From Salminus brasiliensis (taxonomy: Eukaryota > Chordata > Actinopteri > Characiformes > Bryconidae), in the NCBI RefSeq assembly GCF_030463535.1, contig NC_132883.1:32901873-32965872 (forward strand): DNA of 64,000 nucleotides, given 5' to 3'. Each line of letters begins with the position of its first letter. Position 1 is the stretch's first letter. Of this stretch, positions 23,543 to 36,000 are shown piece by piece. The position numbers and the translations under genes were made by a program. The notes beneath the pieces are model-generated. The model ran no database searches, was not told the origin of the DNA, and was given only the letters and a program-made list of their open reading frames with translations.

Positions 23543-23929
23543 GGACGTGTCAGAGTAGAGAAAATTCTCTCCAGCAGGATTGAGAGCCACTGTATTAAGC
23601 CAACTGTTCACTAAACAAGGGTCAAAGTAAAATGCAATCTGTATATTTATTATTATGCACATCAGATTACAACATTTGTGTCAGAAATCCAAATTACAAC
23701 TGTTGATTATTATAATGATCAATACAACATTATACTCTGCAACAAAAAGAAGAATGTTTACATGCAGCATAACTCTTATGGTGCAAGATGAGGTTTACCA
23801 CTGCACATACATACTCACTCTGACAAGCACCATATGCAGCTCACTTACTGTCTGCCATTTCTTTTCCAGGCTTTTGGGTGGTTTGGTTGTGAGCCAAACT
23901 GACAGAGCTGGTCTCAGCTGAGGTGGCCT

Positions 23930-24330
23930 CTATTAGTCTCTCTCTGACACGCGTGCAAAGAACAGTAACGATGGCCGCCTGCTCTGAGTCATGGTCATTG
24001 ATTCATTGTCAGTTTGTCATGAATTATGATGAGCATAAGAGGTCTCATTAGCTTATTATGTTCATTAAATCTTGTTTAGTTCCTGTGCACTTGATCTCAT
24101 TCGGTGCTATTAACTCCAACTGGCCATTGTGCCATTGTTACAGATCATGTGCACTATAGTCTCTCCCTCTCTCTCCCTTTTAATCCTTTCAGGTGAATGA
24201 CAGAGAGAAATCCATCACTGTAATGGCACGAAATGGCAGAGTGATGTGTTCCCAACACACAATTAAATATGGCCTAATGCAAAAGGCCATCTGATATGTG
24301 ATCTTTCATGCAAAGACTACTAACTTATTT
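23930..24330. promoter_or_regulatory. Candidate conserved non-coding element upstream of the gene
   Basis: Contains GATGGCCGCCTGCTCTGAGTC, TGGTCATTGATTCATTGTC, CATGAATTATGATGAGC and CATTAGCTTATTATG, then CACTTGATCTCATTC. Homeodomain half-sites are frequent and no coding frame is present. It ends before the TG microsatellite at 24544. Confidence 0.36.
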
Positions 24331-24539
24331 GTTTGTCTTCACAAATAAACACCCCCCATCATACACAGAAGTAAATATTCCCTGCTGAATAAATCTGAGC
24401 AATGCAGTCATGTAAAGGACAATTCAGAATTAGAGCACAGACATTCAGTTAATGTGCTGATATTAAGTTTGGACCAAACAAAATAGGGTTGCTTCTTTCC
24501 CCTAGTTACATAATATTATTATTATATTATTATATATAC

Positions 24540-24543
<4 letters not shown>

Positions 24544-24579
<36 letters not shown>
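24544..24579 (+). repeat. (TG)n microsatellite
   Basis: About 18 TG units preceded by a TATATA stretch; Z-DNA-prone. It separates the intergenic block at 23930-24330 from the candidate promoter. Confidence 0.93.
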
Positions 24580-24581
<2 letters not shown>

Positions 24582-24599
24582 TTTGTTTCACCGGTGTCT

Positions 24600-25160
24600 A
24601 GGCTCCTAGGTAATCATTTGACAACTTAGTAGACCTGCAACTGCGGAAGTTATCGATAGGTTCTAAAGTCCAGCATCGCACATGGAGGTACATTTCTGAT
24701 TCTTCTGCAGCTTAAGGTAAACTCAAGAAACCAGTCTTTCAGGTTAAGTCTTTTACCTGTAATTGTTCTCAAGTCGTAACATTAATTGATATTTTCATTT
24801 GTAAAATATAGCTTAGTCTGGTTATTTTTATGAATACATGTTGACTATTAGGCTAGCTAATCGGTTAGGAATATAACAGGTACTTATCGTGTTATTGGCT
24901 TTTGTGTTAATGTAGTAGAGACTAAAAAATATTGTACATAAAGTGTCAAGCAGCAGCATGTCTTTTGTTTCCCTACCTTGTCGAAATGTCCAACCGTAGC
25001 TCCACACTAAACTTTGAATACGTATGATGAATCTCCAACATGCGTTCCACACCGAGTGTGTGTAGTTAGCTAGTATACCATGATTATACAGTGCGCAAGC
25101 GCAGGAACACACGGTAGGGCCGCTACCTGTGCAGCACATACTATTAGAAGACTTGTTTTT
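24600..25160 (+). promoter_or_regulatory. Candidate promoter region upstream of the MVB12B-like gene
   Basis: Lies about 2 kb before the first recognised coding exon, which needs an upstream exon. It contains TGCGCAAGCGCA at 25092-25103, one base off the NRF1 consensus, and GCGGAAGT near 24645, close to an ETS site; both are typical of housekeeping promoters. There is no clear CpG island or TATA box, and no exon-donor pair could be fixed, so this is a weak call. Confidence 0.22.
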
Positions 25161-25489
25161 TGGCTAGTCAGAAATCAAGTGATTCATCGTGATATGTAAA
25201 AGAAACAGTAGAGCGAATATAGTGCAAACGTAGGTTGCTGATGTTGCTGTGTCCTGTTCTCTCTGTTTTAGCGTCCACATAGACTTGCATATTGTTGCAC
25301 CCGTTAATGTTACCTTCGGTTTCCAGAATCTCCTGAGACACAACACAAGCCTTTGGGAAACATTAGGTTGCCAATAGGCTTAATGAATTCATGTAGGCTC
25401 ATTTGACGGAAGTAGTATTTCAGGCTAAACATTTGCCAGTTCTTAAATGTACGTGTGTGTTTCTTTGTGTGTGAATGTAACCCTTCGGA

Positions 25490-25870
25490 TCACTTTATTG
25501 TCCCCGATGCATTTGCTGTGAGCCTACGCATTAGGCCGTGCCCCCTGTGTAGTTTGATGTTAAGATGAGTGTGTGTCATTAGTGCCATACTAAGTCGTCC
25601 CCAGTCTGGATTTCCAGGCCCCCATTTTTAAATTAAAGTCGCTTTGCAATCAAAAGACACAGCCCAGTTCGGGAAAAGGCCGCATTGATTAGTGCACAAA
25701 TTAACGCAAGAAAGAAATCATTCTCCCTCGGTAAGCTAATTTGCTGCTCTGGGTTGGCTCTAATAAGTCCTTCCTCCCGACTTCTTTATACATGGACCCT
25801 CCGCTGGCCCAGTAAATCCTGCAGATTCAATAAGCGTAATTACTATAAAGTCGGTAAACATTTAGATTGA
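25490..25870. promoter_or_regulatory. Candidate conserved non-coding element, 1.1 kb before exon 1
   Basis: Contains CTACGCATTAGGCCGTGCC, TTAAATTAAAGTCGC, GCATTGATTAGTGCAC and CAAATTAACGCAAG, CGGTAAGCTAATTTGC, and ends CAATAAGCGTAATTAC. CGGTAAGCTAATT near 25729 could also be a splice donor, but no exon could be supported. Confidence 0.36.
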
Positions 25871-26429
25871 GCGCAATAACTGTGTCATTTACTCCAGTAG
25901 CTTGCTTTCGACATAATTCGATAAGATAGAAAAGAAGCCTCCAAATAGCCACTAATCTTTGTGTGGGCCATGCATACACATTATGCCAAGGCATACTGCG
26001 ACAGAAATAGACATGCATTGATCTACATTTCCTTGAAAATGTCTGATTGCCAGAGCACAGCCTAATGACATTTACGGAGCTATCGGTGGTCTTTCATGAT
26101 GACCCAAGTCTAGCTTGAAGACCAAAACATTCTTAAAAGGCCAGCTAACTACCTGCTTTACTGCATCTTATTATAGTAATTATTGTAGTTATTTTCTTTA
26201 ATGTGTTCACTTTCTGACAATTATGCTACATGTTTTTCATTTTTAGAACGTTTGTTAAAATAACATATTAAAATACAGGAATCCAAGATAGAGGTTGTCT
26301 ACAGCAAGGTGCTATTTCATTTATATGTGAGTCTAACCGGTGCTATTTATGTAGTTAAAAGTTTACTCCAACTGCAAGAATAAAGACCTCTCCTCTCAAT
26401 GTACTAGCAGCACTTAAAGCAGTTCAGCT

Positions 26430-26690
26430 TCAGCCCTCTCCATATTTCAGGAGCTCATTAAAGAAGAAACAAAGGTTTGCAGTAATTAATTACCCTGCTA
26501 ATTGGGCCCACAGCAGTATTATTGTCTGCGTCGGTGCAGCTTATTTAGTGTACAAATGAGGCTTTTGGCTTGATGCTTTCTCCTGCTCGTATGCCTGGCC
26601 ATTAGAGCAGCGACAGCACCATCACTCAGCATCTGACACTGGGAATGCAATCCAGCACTGGAAAGCACCCATCATGGACCAGCAAACGTA
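26430..26690. promoter_or_regulatory. Candidate conserved non-coding element close to exon 1
   Basis: AGTAATTAATTACCCTGCTAATTGGGCCC at about 26480-26509 is a tight cluster of three homeodomain sites; ATTGTCTGCGTCGG and CATTAGAGCAGCGACAGC follow. Non-coding. Confidence 0.36.
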
Positions 26691-26910
26691 CACAGTTTAT
26701 GGAGCATCTTGTTTCACTATCTTCCCTAACGTCTTTGTGGGTGGGTGCACATGTGCAAGTGGGTATGCATGTGTGTTTTCTTGTAATAGTTCAGTGTCAT
26801 AATAGTGTCATAATAACTTGAATCCAGACCATTACATGTAAGTTGTGCAGTAAATGCATATTTCATATTCTTATCTAATGCAAAATTCTTATTTTTTACT
26901 AGGTTTAATA

Positions 26911-27018
26911 ATGGTAGACCTTCAGGACCCATCCAGATCTATGGCAGAGCTACAGCTTGAACCTATCACTAACATTGCAATGGTGTCCAAGAAAGAAGCA
27001 CCTTCGCATTACTGTGTG
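26911..27018 (+). CDS. mvb12b: MVB12B-like coding exon 1 (first recognised)
   Basis: Encodes 36 residues from MVDLQDPS to SHYCV. An acceptor AG at 26901-26902 follows a T-rich tract, so the exon starts at 26903 and the ATG is 8 bases inside it; the frame stays open back to the acceptor, so a longer N-terminus from an upstream exon is possible, as in human MVB12B. The donor is GTGAGT at 27019, phase 0. The segment [16 protein letters not shown] begins the MABP domain. Confidence 0.85.
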
Positions 27019-30000
27019 GTGAGTGTGTGTGGAGTTTTCTAATTGAATGTCTCATGGTACTGTAGAAATCTGCTAAAACTTTTGCACTAACATGATAACA
27101 TGAAAACGATCCAGTACAGAAAAACAGTGAATACAATTTCCTCGCTGATTGCCTTCTCTGGCTGTGAATGGAGGTGCATTACTAATTCATAACGTTTGCT
27201 TTGATGATGTCGACTCTTCCTCTGGCCAGCTCTATGCTGTAGTCCTTCAGCCTTTCCTGAGGATACAGTTTAACAGGCCTCTCCGAGGAGGCGTCCCACC
27301 GAGCTTGGCACCGAAGCCCTTTGTTTGTTTAACACTCGGTTGGCACAGTCGCAGGGGTGGCTGGCTTTTTGGCACTTCAGCAACACCAAGCAATCCCACA
27401 GCACCAAGAGGGGAAACTAGGACAGCCGTATTTGGCGACCTCTGGGAACACGCCATGCTGCATTTGTTTGTGTGAGTGTGTGCATGCACACAAACGTTTC
27501 TGCTGCTATGAAGCCTTTGCACAAATGGAACTGGGAGGAAGTCGAGAAGGGCTGTTTTGCGAATCAAACAAGGCACTAAGCGAACAGTGGAACAGAAAGA
27601 GCCCATATTAGGCTTACGGGCAGCCTGCTCCCTTCCTTCATCTCTTTCCTCCTCTCCGGCTCCCTTTTCTTCTTCTTGCCCCTTCTCTTCCTGCCCCACC
27701 CCGACAAGCCCAACTGTTGTCGTCTCCGGTGGGCCTGTCTGAGGGTTGGAACAGTGCTGCGCCTTTGCCCACTGGCATTCAGGATCCGGCATGTGGCACA
27801 TGGCGACAGTAGACTTTCAGAAGTTCTTTTCCGTTTGCCCTTACCTTACATCAAACACAGCAGGACCCTGATGCCTCATTTTGTTTGCACAAACAAATAT
27901 GGTAATTAATTTAGAACTCTTTAATTTCTTCAAAGATATAGTGTGAATTTGAATACGTACTCTCCAAGCACACTAGACCAAATACTGGATAGGGGCCTCT
28001 CTTAGCTCTTAAAACAGCTTACATTTTTAATAGGCTGGATTCCATAAGATTTTGGAAATTAAGATTCCATTGAGATTCTGGTTTGCGTCATACAACTCCT
28101 ATAGAGATTTCATGTGCACAATTTTGCTGTCTCTTATTCTACCACATACCAAAGGTTTTTAATGATGGGGAATGCCACTGATAAGCACTGAATTTATTGT
28201 CATTTTCATGAAACAAGCAACATGGTGCTATTAACATGCCAAAAGCTTTACTGTTGACAAAAGATAGATTGGATCCATGGATCCTTACTGTTAGTGCCAA
28301 ATTCTTATGTTTAAAACAAATACATTTAGTTTGGTTTGCTTTTATTTGTTGAAGTGAGTGGTATTACAGTGTGTGATCACAAGAGATCTCTGAGGCCTCA
28401 AAAAGAAAGATGTAGAACCACACTATTAATTTACATCTGTAGAATATTTAAAACATCTGCCAGTACGACCAGATCAGGTTGTCCTAGCAAGTTTTGCCCA
28501 AGAATAGACAAAATGCAAAATGCACAAAGAAGTCTTCACCCTAAAATGTAATTACGGAAGCTACAGGTAGCTCCTGCCACAGTTGATGGTGTAAAAAACT
28601 CGTCATGCTGCTATTTTAAACTGCAATGTGACCAAAGCATAAAATGCACAAGACACTGTTGAATGTCATCTCTCTGTAAACCAAACAATTTTCTATTTAA
28701 ATTGTACACTGATGGTAACGTGCACCAGGTGCAACATTTTGAATATGATATGTATTGCCCAGACGTACCCTTCCCACATCTGTTTTATGATGTCAAAATC
28801 AGAGTAAATGTTTTGAGAACCAAAAGGAGAATCAGTAGCCAAAATATTGTATAAAAAATATATATTTAATTTGGCATGAGGGTAGCATTTAGGGAAGCAC
28901 TGGCTACCGATCAAGTCTGAATAGACATTTCACTTCAGTTTTTTTTTTTCATAGACTTTAGAGAGTTAAATCTCTTCTTCCAAACAACTGCAGCAGAAGT
29001 GTTGTTGTAGTGCTCAAACAAACATATCTATGCATTTGCATAGATTTTTTAGGCTAGGCTAGTCAAGACAACCATATTTACCATTTTTGTTGGACACAGA
29101 TGGAATTTGGCATCCACCTTTAACAAAAAGGACATACACAATAGTGATGAAATATATACAGTGGGGGAAAAAAGTATTTAGTCAGTCACCAATTGTGCAA
29201 GTTCTCCCACTTAAAAAGATGAGAGAGGCCTGTAATTGACATCATAGGTAGACCTCAACTATGAGAGACAAAATGAGAAAAAAAAAATCAGAAAATCACA
29301 TTGTCTTATTTATTTGCAAATAATGATGGAAAATAAGTATTTGGTCAATAACAAAAGTTCATCTCAATACTTTGTTATATATCCTTTGTTGGCAATGACA
29401 GAGGTCAAACATTTTCTGTAAGTCTTCACAAGGTTGGCACACACCGTTGCTGGTATGTTGGCCCATTCCTCCATGCAGATCTCCTATAGAGCAGTGATGT
29501 TTTGGGGCTGTCGGCGGGCAACACGGACTTTCAACTAACTTTAAAGGATTTCTATAGGCTTGAGATCTGGCTAGGCCACTCCAGGACCTTAAAATGCTTC
29601 TTATAAAGCCACTCCTTTGTTGCCCTGGCAGTGTGCTTGGGATCATTGTCATGCTGAAAGACCCAGCCACGTTTCATCTTCAATGCCCTTGCTGATGGAA
29701 GGAGGTTTGCACTCAAAATCTCACAATACATGGCCCCATTCATTCTTTCATGTACATGGACCAGTCGTCCTAGTCCCTTTGCAGAGAAACAGCCCCAAAG
29801 CATGATGTTGCCACCCCATGCTTCACAGTTGGTATGGTGTTCTTTGGATGCAACTCAGCATTCACTCTCCTCCAAACACAACGAGTTGTGTTTGTACCAA
29901 ACAGTTCTACTTTGGTTTCATCTGACCATAAGACATTCTCCCAATACTCCAGAACATCCAAATGCTCTCTAACAAACTTCAGACGCACCCGGATATGTAC

Positions 30001-33000
30001 TGGCTTAAGCAGGGGAACACGTCTGGCACTGCAAGATCAGAGTCCCTGGCGGCGTAGTGTGTTACTGACGGTAGCCTTTCTAACGTTGGTCCCAGCTTTC
30101 TGCAGGTCATTCACTAGGTCCTCTTTTTTTTCTGAAATTTTTTTAGTTGGGGTCTACCTATGATGTCAATTACAGGCCTCTCTCATTTTTTTTAAGTGGG
30201 AGAACTTGCACAATTGGTGACTGACTAAATCCTTTACAGTGACAGCGAGCACACATGCCTGGAGCAGTGGGCAGTCATTGTTGCAGTGCCTTGGCAGCAG
30301 AGAGGGTGAAGGGCCTTGCTCAGTGCTCAACAGTGGCAGCTTGCCGAGCCAGGGTTTTAAACCCACAACCCCGTCATTGATAGCGCGGTGTTCTAACCAC
30401 TGAACTACCACTTCCCCAAACGCTGTCAAATCGCTGATTTAAAAGAACTAGCAGCTCTCACCTGTTTTTGCCAGTCAGATAACGTAAAGCTCCTCTCTGT
30501 CGCATGAGTAGTGTACATATTTTTTTGTTAAATTCATATTTTAAAAAGCAATTCTATATTCTGATGTCTGGCAGCTAATGCTACGACTAGCTGTGACTAG
30601 ACGGCTACAGGTGCTGGGTTGCATTTTAAAAGTTTGGTTCGACTTTTCTGTCAGGTGTCTTGTGTCTTTGGTGTTGAAGAGAAAATTTCCCCAGCAGAAG
30701 TATAGGTTGAATAAGTAAATTTAACGCTGCATTCTCATGTCAGCCTGAAACATTAACAGTGGGCTTCCCACTACGCAATTTGTGGTCTGGTATGTTGATA
30801 CAGTGTAATCCTGTAATAAAACTAAATATTTACAATATTTTACTGTAATGTGGTGACTTCTCTATTGTTCTACTGGGTTTTACTCAGTCAGTTGATTTCT
30901 GTCCTATGTGAAGAATTTTGTGTTTGTGTTTCTGTTTGTGTTTATTATTCATAAATTAGTATTAAATTATTGTATTTTTTGTTTTTGTTGCTGTTTTTAA
31001 AAATAAATAAGCCATAAGTGACCATCCAATACGTTAATCAAGGCAAAAATGCTTTATTAAATTAGTGACTCTTCTCTCACAGTCAGTATATGCCACTAGC
31101 CACTAGTCTAAACAAAAACGCTAAGAGCCTTATTTTGATTAGGTAGCCTATCTTCATATTCTTCTTTCTTTTCCCCTCTTTTCCTTCGGCTCCCCATGTT
31201 ACTGTCCCTGAGCACTGTCATTCTTGGCGTGTAGCATTGACCTGTCTGGCTGTGGCGTGGCAGACTGACTCCTCTGGTGCCAGGTTCCTACTCTGCTTGA
31301 CTTGGGTTGCACAGCACCGGCCCTTTGTTTACGCTGACAGGAGGTGCAGGGCACTGACCTGGAAAGAGTGGCCAGGATGGGTTGTCTTGTAAGAGGAGGA
31401 AAAGAGGCGGGGGGGGTATGGTTGATGTATATACTCCTTCTGGGAGTATTTACTTCAGGCAAAGACCACTGGGGATGGGGATTTCATCCCTCTCATGCTG
31501 TCTAGCTCTGTGTTTCCCTCTGTCTATCAGTCCATTGGTTGTTCTTTCTCTTAATCAGGCCGTCTACCTTGAGTTTCTCCTAGTGCCTCGACAAACTCTG
31601 CTCAGCTGAACGTTCCTATTTCATCCCTCCAATCTCCATCACTGTCTCTAGCTTTCTCAGGTCATGTCTAAACCAGTCTCTCATGGGGGTGCTGGTATTT
31701 GTAGTACTTTTGGAGGCTCAGCATCCTTTTCCACTTGTACAGGGCTCTAATGAGATGGAGCAAGAATTTGCGTGCAAGTACGTGTTAATTAAGGCAAGTA
31801 TGCGAAGCAGCGAGAGGGAAAATAAATTGTGCACGATCCTTCCATACATTAACTTTATCCCACCTCAACGCATGTTCCTTCCTGTTGTTTTTTTCCCTCT
31901 CCTTTACACGTAGGTTGCACAAACAACAGATGGCTTCGATGCCGACCTGTGGAAGGATGGCATATTCAAATCCAAGGTCAAGCGCTATCTCTGTTTCACC
32001 CGCGCCTCCTCCACTGAAAACGTAAGTGAAATGTGTACATTCAACTCACACACACAGCACAGGCCCTCTCAAATGCACACACGCTCAGAATGCTTTAGGC
32101 AGCGGTTGCTCTGGTAACATCCGTCCCTCATTAGAGCTCTGATTGGACGTTTGATCACCAGTGCCTCCAAAATGCTTTTTGACTTTTGAAGCTGACTATC
32201 TGTACCGAATGCAAATACTGCTGTGAATTTGGAATGAGTAGAATTTAACCACCACCTTGATGTACGATACCCTTTTAGGCCTCCGTAAGAAATTTGTTTA
32301 TGATCCGCCACACTCCCTGAGGAATTTGGTCTATGATTATTCATAAATGTTCTCTGCTTTTGTAGTTTGGGATTTTGTTTTCATTCAATTAACCTGGTCC
32401 CAGCAGAATATCTAAATACTTCCCTGCAATTCATCAAAGAGGATGAACACATCCAAAAATGTTAGTTTTTTAAACAGGAGGATTGTTGTAATGAAAAATG
32501 GCACATCAAACAGCCACATCAATATGGCGGTGGTACCTGTTTTAGTTGAGACTGAGGGATGTCGCTGTGTAGTAAAGCTACCCTAGTTTTCTCCTCTAGT
32601 TGTTGTGGTGTCTTTTGTCTTTTATACAGTTCAAGTTCTCATGTTTTCATGATATCTCATTTAATTTATTTGCAAAAACATTGTGCATCCTGAGATTGTG
32701 CTAGTAAACTGTAAATGATTTTTAGCAAACGTTTTAGCACAATGTACTTTACATTAATATGAACTACCTTGTGCTCATCTTAGTCCTCCTGTTCATGCTC
32801 ACATTCTCTAATTTCATGTTTTGGTGCCAGTGACTGAATTCTGTTATAAATTGCATGTGAGAAGTCAAGGTAGATGTACTGCAAGGCCGGTTTGGTGCAG
32901 TGTGTATATTTACTGTCACTTTTCACACTTCTACTGCTATTTTCAGCTGTACTGTCAGTACTGTGAATACTTCATTATCGTGCATCCCCTTTTTATGACT

Positions 33001-36000
33001 ATATCATTATTGCTCCTCATAGCTTTAAGTGGCAGTTTTGAGGGATCCCTTTACTAATATTGGATCAATGTTCTTGGATTATGTCAAAAATAACGTTTGT
33101 ATTTCAAAACTCATTTTTTGGATTACTCAGTTTTATTAAATAGAAGATATTGGGAACTGTACTGGCATGCAGCATCAGGGATGCTGTATAGGTTAATAAT
33201 TGTGTGTCCAAATGTTTGTAAATCGCACCCCTTGCTTACACAATGTAAGTTGCTGCCTATTTCCTAGTGTCCTGACCTTATTAATGTTCTTGTCACTGAA
33301 TGCAATTAAATCCTCACAGCAATGCTCATAATAAAAAAAAGCATTCCCTGGACAGTAGAATCAGTTACTGCAACAGAGAATAATCAAAAAAAAAGAATAG
33401 ACTCTTTTTTATTTATTTTGGAGAACAATAAATATGATCATTTATTTCTTTATAGAAATTATTTATTTATATTTATTTGAGCCCTGCAGATCGATGAGAT
33501 TGTTCAAAAAGTGACATTGTTGCTTACTGTTACTGGCCTGACCTGCCCAATCCCTCATTGCTTGCCTGTTGATCAGGTTCAATCAGAGCTGTGGTTTTAG
33601 TATGTATCACACCAATCCTCTCTCTGTTGCTGCTGCCTAGTGTCTTAAAACGTGTGTCTGGACTGTTTTAAAGTCCCTGACACTAATAAAACATGACAGC
33701 GCCATCAACAAAGGCTATTTTGTCTGTCAATCAAAGTGGCCCCCACTGTAATTGTCTATGACAAAAACAGATTCTACAAAATTAGCCAGTGAATTATGTG
33801 GTGGGAAGTAAACAGTTTGTGATTTATCATACTCTGGGTTGGAGTTAGATGGCCTTTTGTCAGGTCCTGATGGGAAAATTCTCTCTTGCATCTTAAAAGA
33901 AAAAGAAAAAACGAAGGAAAGAAAGACATGAAAAAAAGCATGCACATAGTAATAACATTCATCCATATTCCTGCCCGCAAGTCAAGAATAAAAAACTATG
34001 AATAAAAAATGCACTGGTCTGTACTGGTAATAACTGCAGGGCAACGATGGCGACGGCATCTAGAACGTCGGCCTCGTCAACGTCACGCCACGCTGGCCGC
34101 GTGCTTTCAGGGGCGTCACTGGATTATTGCAATTTATTACCACGAAAAATGGAAGCATAATGAGCGTAGGCTGGGGAGGCTGAGGGAAAAAAGTCATGCT
34201 TGAAAATGTCAACTAAACAGCTCCTGATTGTTTTCAACTGCTCCCTGTTCTGAAAGGCAGGCAGTTTGGCCTGCCACGGCAGGCTTGGGTACTGGTCTGC
34301 CAAGTTGGGAAATGATGGCTAGTGCACGGATGCTTGTGTACTTGAAAAGAAGCAGTGATTGTGCTATTACTTGCTGTCGGTCAGGTGTACATGTGAGAAA
34401 GAGAGTTAGTGTGTGTGCATTAGCCAAAAGAGTGAGAAAGGCTATTATTTTTTTTTATTTAAAAATTTGCATTCTCAGTGTATTTGAATACATTTTTGAA
34501 AACAACTTTGTTATAAATACTTATATACTTATACTTATACTTAACTTATAACTAATTCCTAAACCTTTTCATTTTGAAATGTAATTGTTTTAGCATGAGG
34601 TATTGTTTTTCTTTGCTCAACACAACATCTGAATGGCCAATCAGCTACCCTGAACGTGTAAATCTCTTTGCAGTGATGCTCTGATGGTACTAGATGCATG
34701 TCAGTGTCTAAGCAGATGTCATCAAAGTAGATGTCACGGAAGAAAAATCTTAGTGAGCCAAAATTGGCCTGAGGGCCAGTTTGGACAGCTCTGGTTTTAA
34801 CACTCCTTCTCTCCTCTGCAGCAGACCCAATTAGGAAATGTTCTGGTGGATATGAAGCTTACTGACCTGAAGGACACACTGCCAGAGGGCTTCACACCGA
34901 TTCAAGAAACTATGGACACTCGTAAGTTCCATAGATGCCCATATCATTGCACATTTTTCCTATATCCCTTCCTCTGTAACAGCCATTGTACTGGGGGACA
35001 TTTCCTTTCAGGACTGAATGTGAGTGTTTCATGGGTGCAGGTTTAGCATAATTTATGAGGGTGCAAAAGAATAAAATAAACATTTTGCCCCGGAGGTAGA
35101 AGGAGAGAAGAACGATGAGTCATTGTTTATCTCTGCCTGAGCCTGGCTTTTCTTTATGACGCACTTATTTATTTATGTATTTATTTGGAAAGAGCGCAAG
35201 TGGATGGTGGTTATCTAATATTAATGAAATGCATTCCCCCGATGCTTTAGTGCTTTTTGAGTGCTATGTATTTCTCTCCTCTCCTCTCCTCTCTTTGTGC
35301 CTTTGAGAATGTAATATTATTTTGCCATTGAGAGTGAGGACAGCATGTTTATTATTTTCATTATTATTGCATTTATGTAGCACTCGCCCCATGCTGCTTT
35401 AAAATGAATGGGATGGGCTCAAAAGTAATATGAGCAGGGCTGGCTTCAGGTTCCACTGGAATGAATAAAAAGATGAATAAAAAGAGTAAAAGTCTTGTTG
35501 GGCTATGCTTTAATGCAATGGTTTTATTGTGTGAAACCATGTTTAATAGATATATCAGGCACTTCTAAATTGCTATTTTACCGTCAGTCAAACCACAAGC
35601 TATTTTCCGCAGGCACGCAAAGTGATGAAGATATCCATTGCTCACTGCAAATGTAGTTTTTACAATTATGACCCTCTTTTGTTTATTGATAATATGTTAA
35701 GTTTCAACATTTATGGTATTTATTTTTGTTTTCAAATATTAAAGATTTAGCCTTATTCAGTGTAACCCATTGAATATGATTGGAAATAATCACTGAATTT
35801 TATATAAGGCTTAAGGACTTATCGACTTAGTCAACTAAAATCTACTTTTTTATTATGCAAACACAATACATAATAAATGACAATACAGGACAAACTAAGT
35901 CTCATTTGCTACTTCACGAACATCCAAATAAAGAAATAAGAGCAATTAAAAACCCCACAATGCACAATATTCATAAGAGCATCATTGTAAAGAAGGTCAT

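Noticed and set aside
27247..27801. 184-codon open frame on the - strand in intron 1
   Set aside because: Glu/Gly-rich middle comes from a pyrimidine-rich stretch; no recognisable family, promoter or splice sites, and the DNA reads as a candidate regulatory block.
34846..35046. Open frame running past exon 3
   Set aside because: The donor GTAAGT at 34922 and the phase match with exon 4 show the later part is intron.
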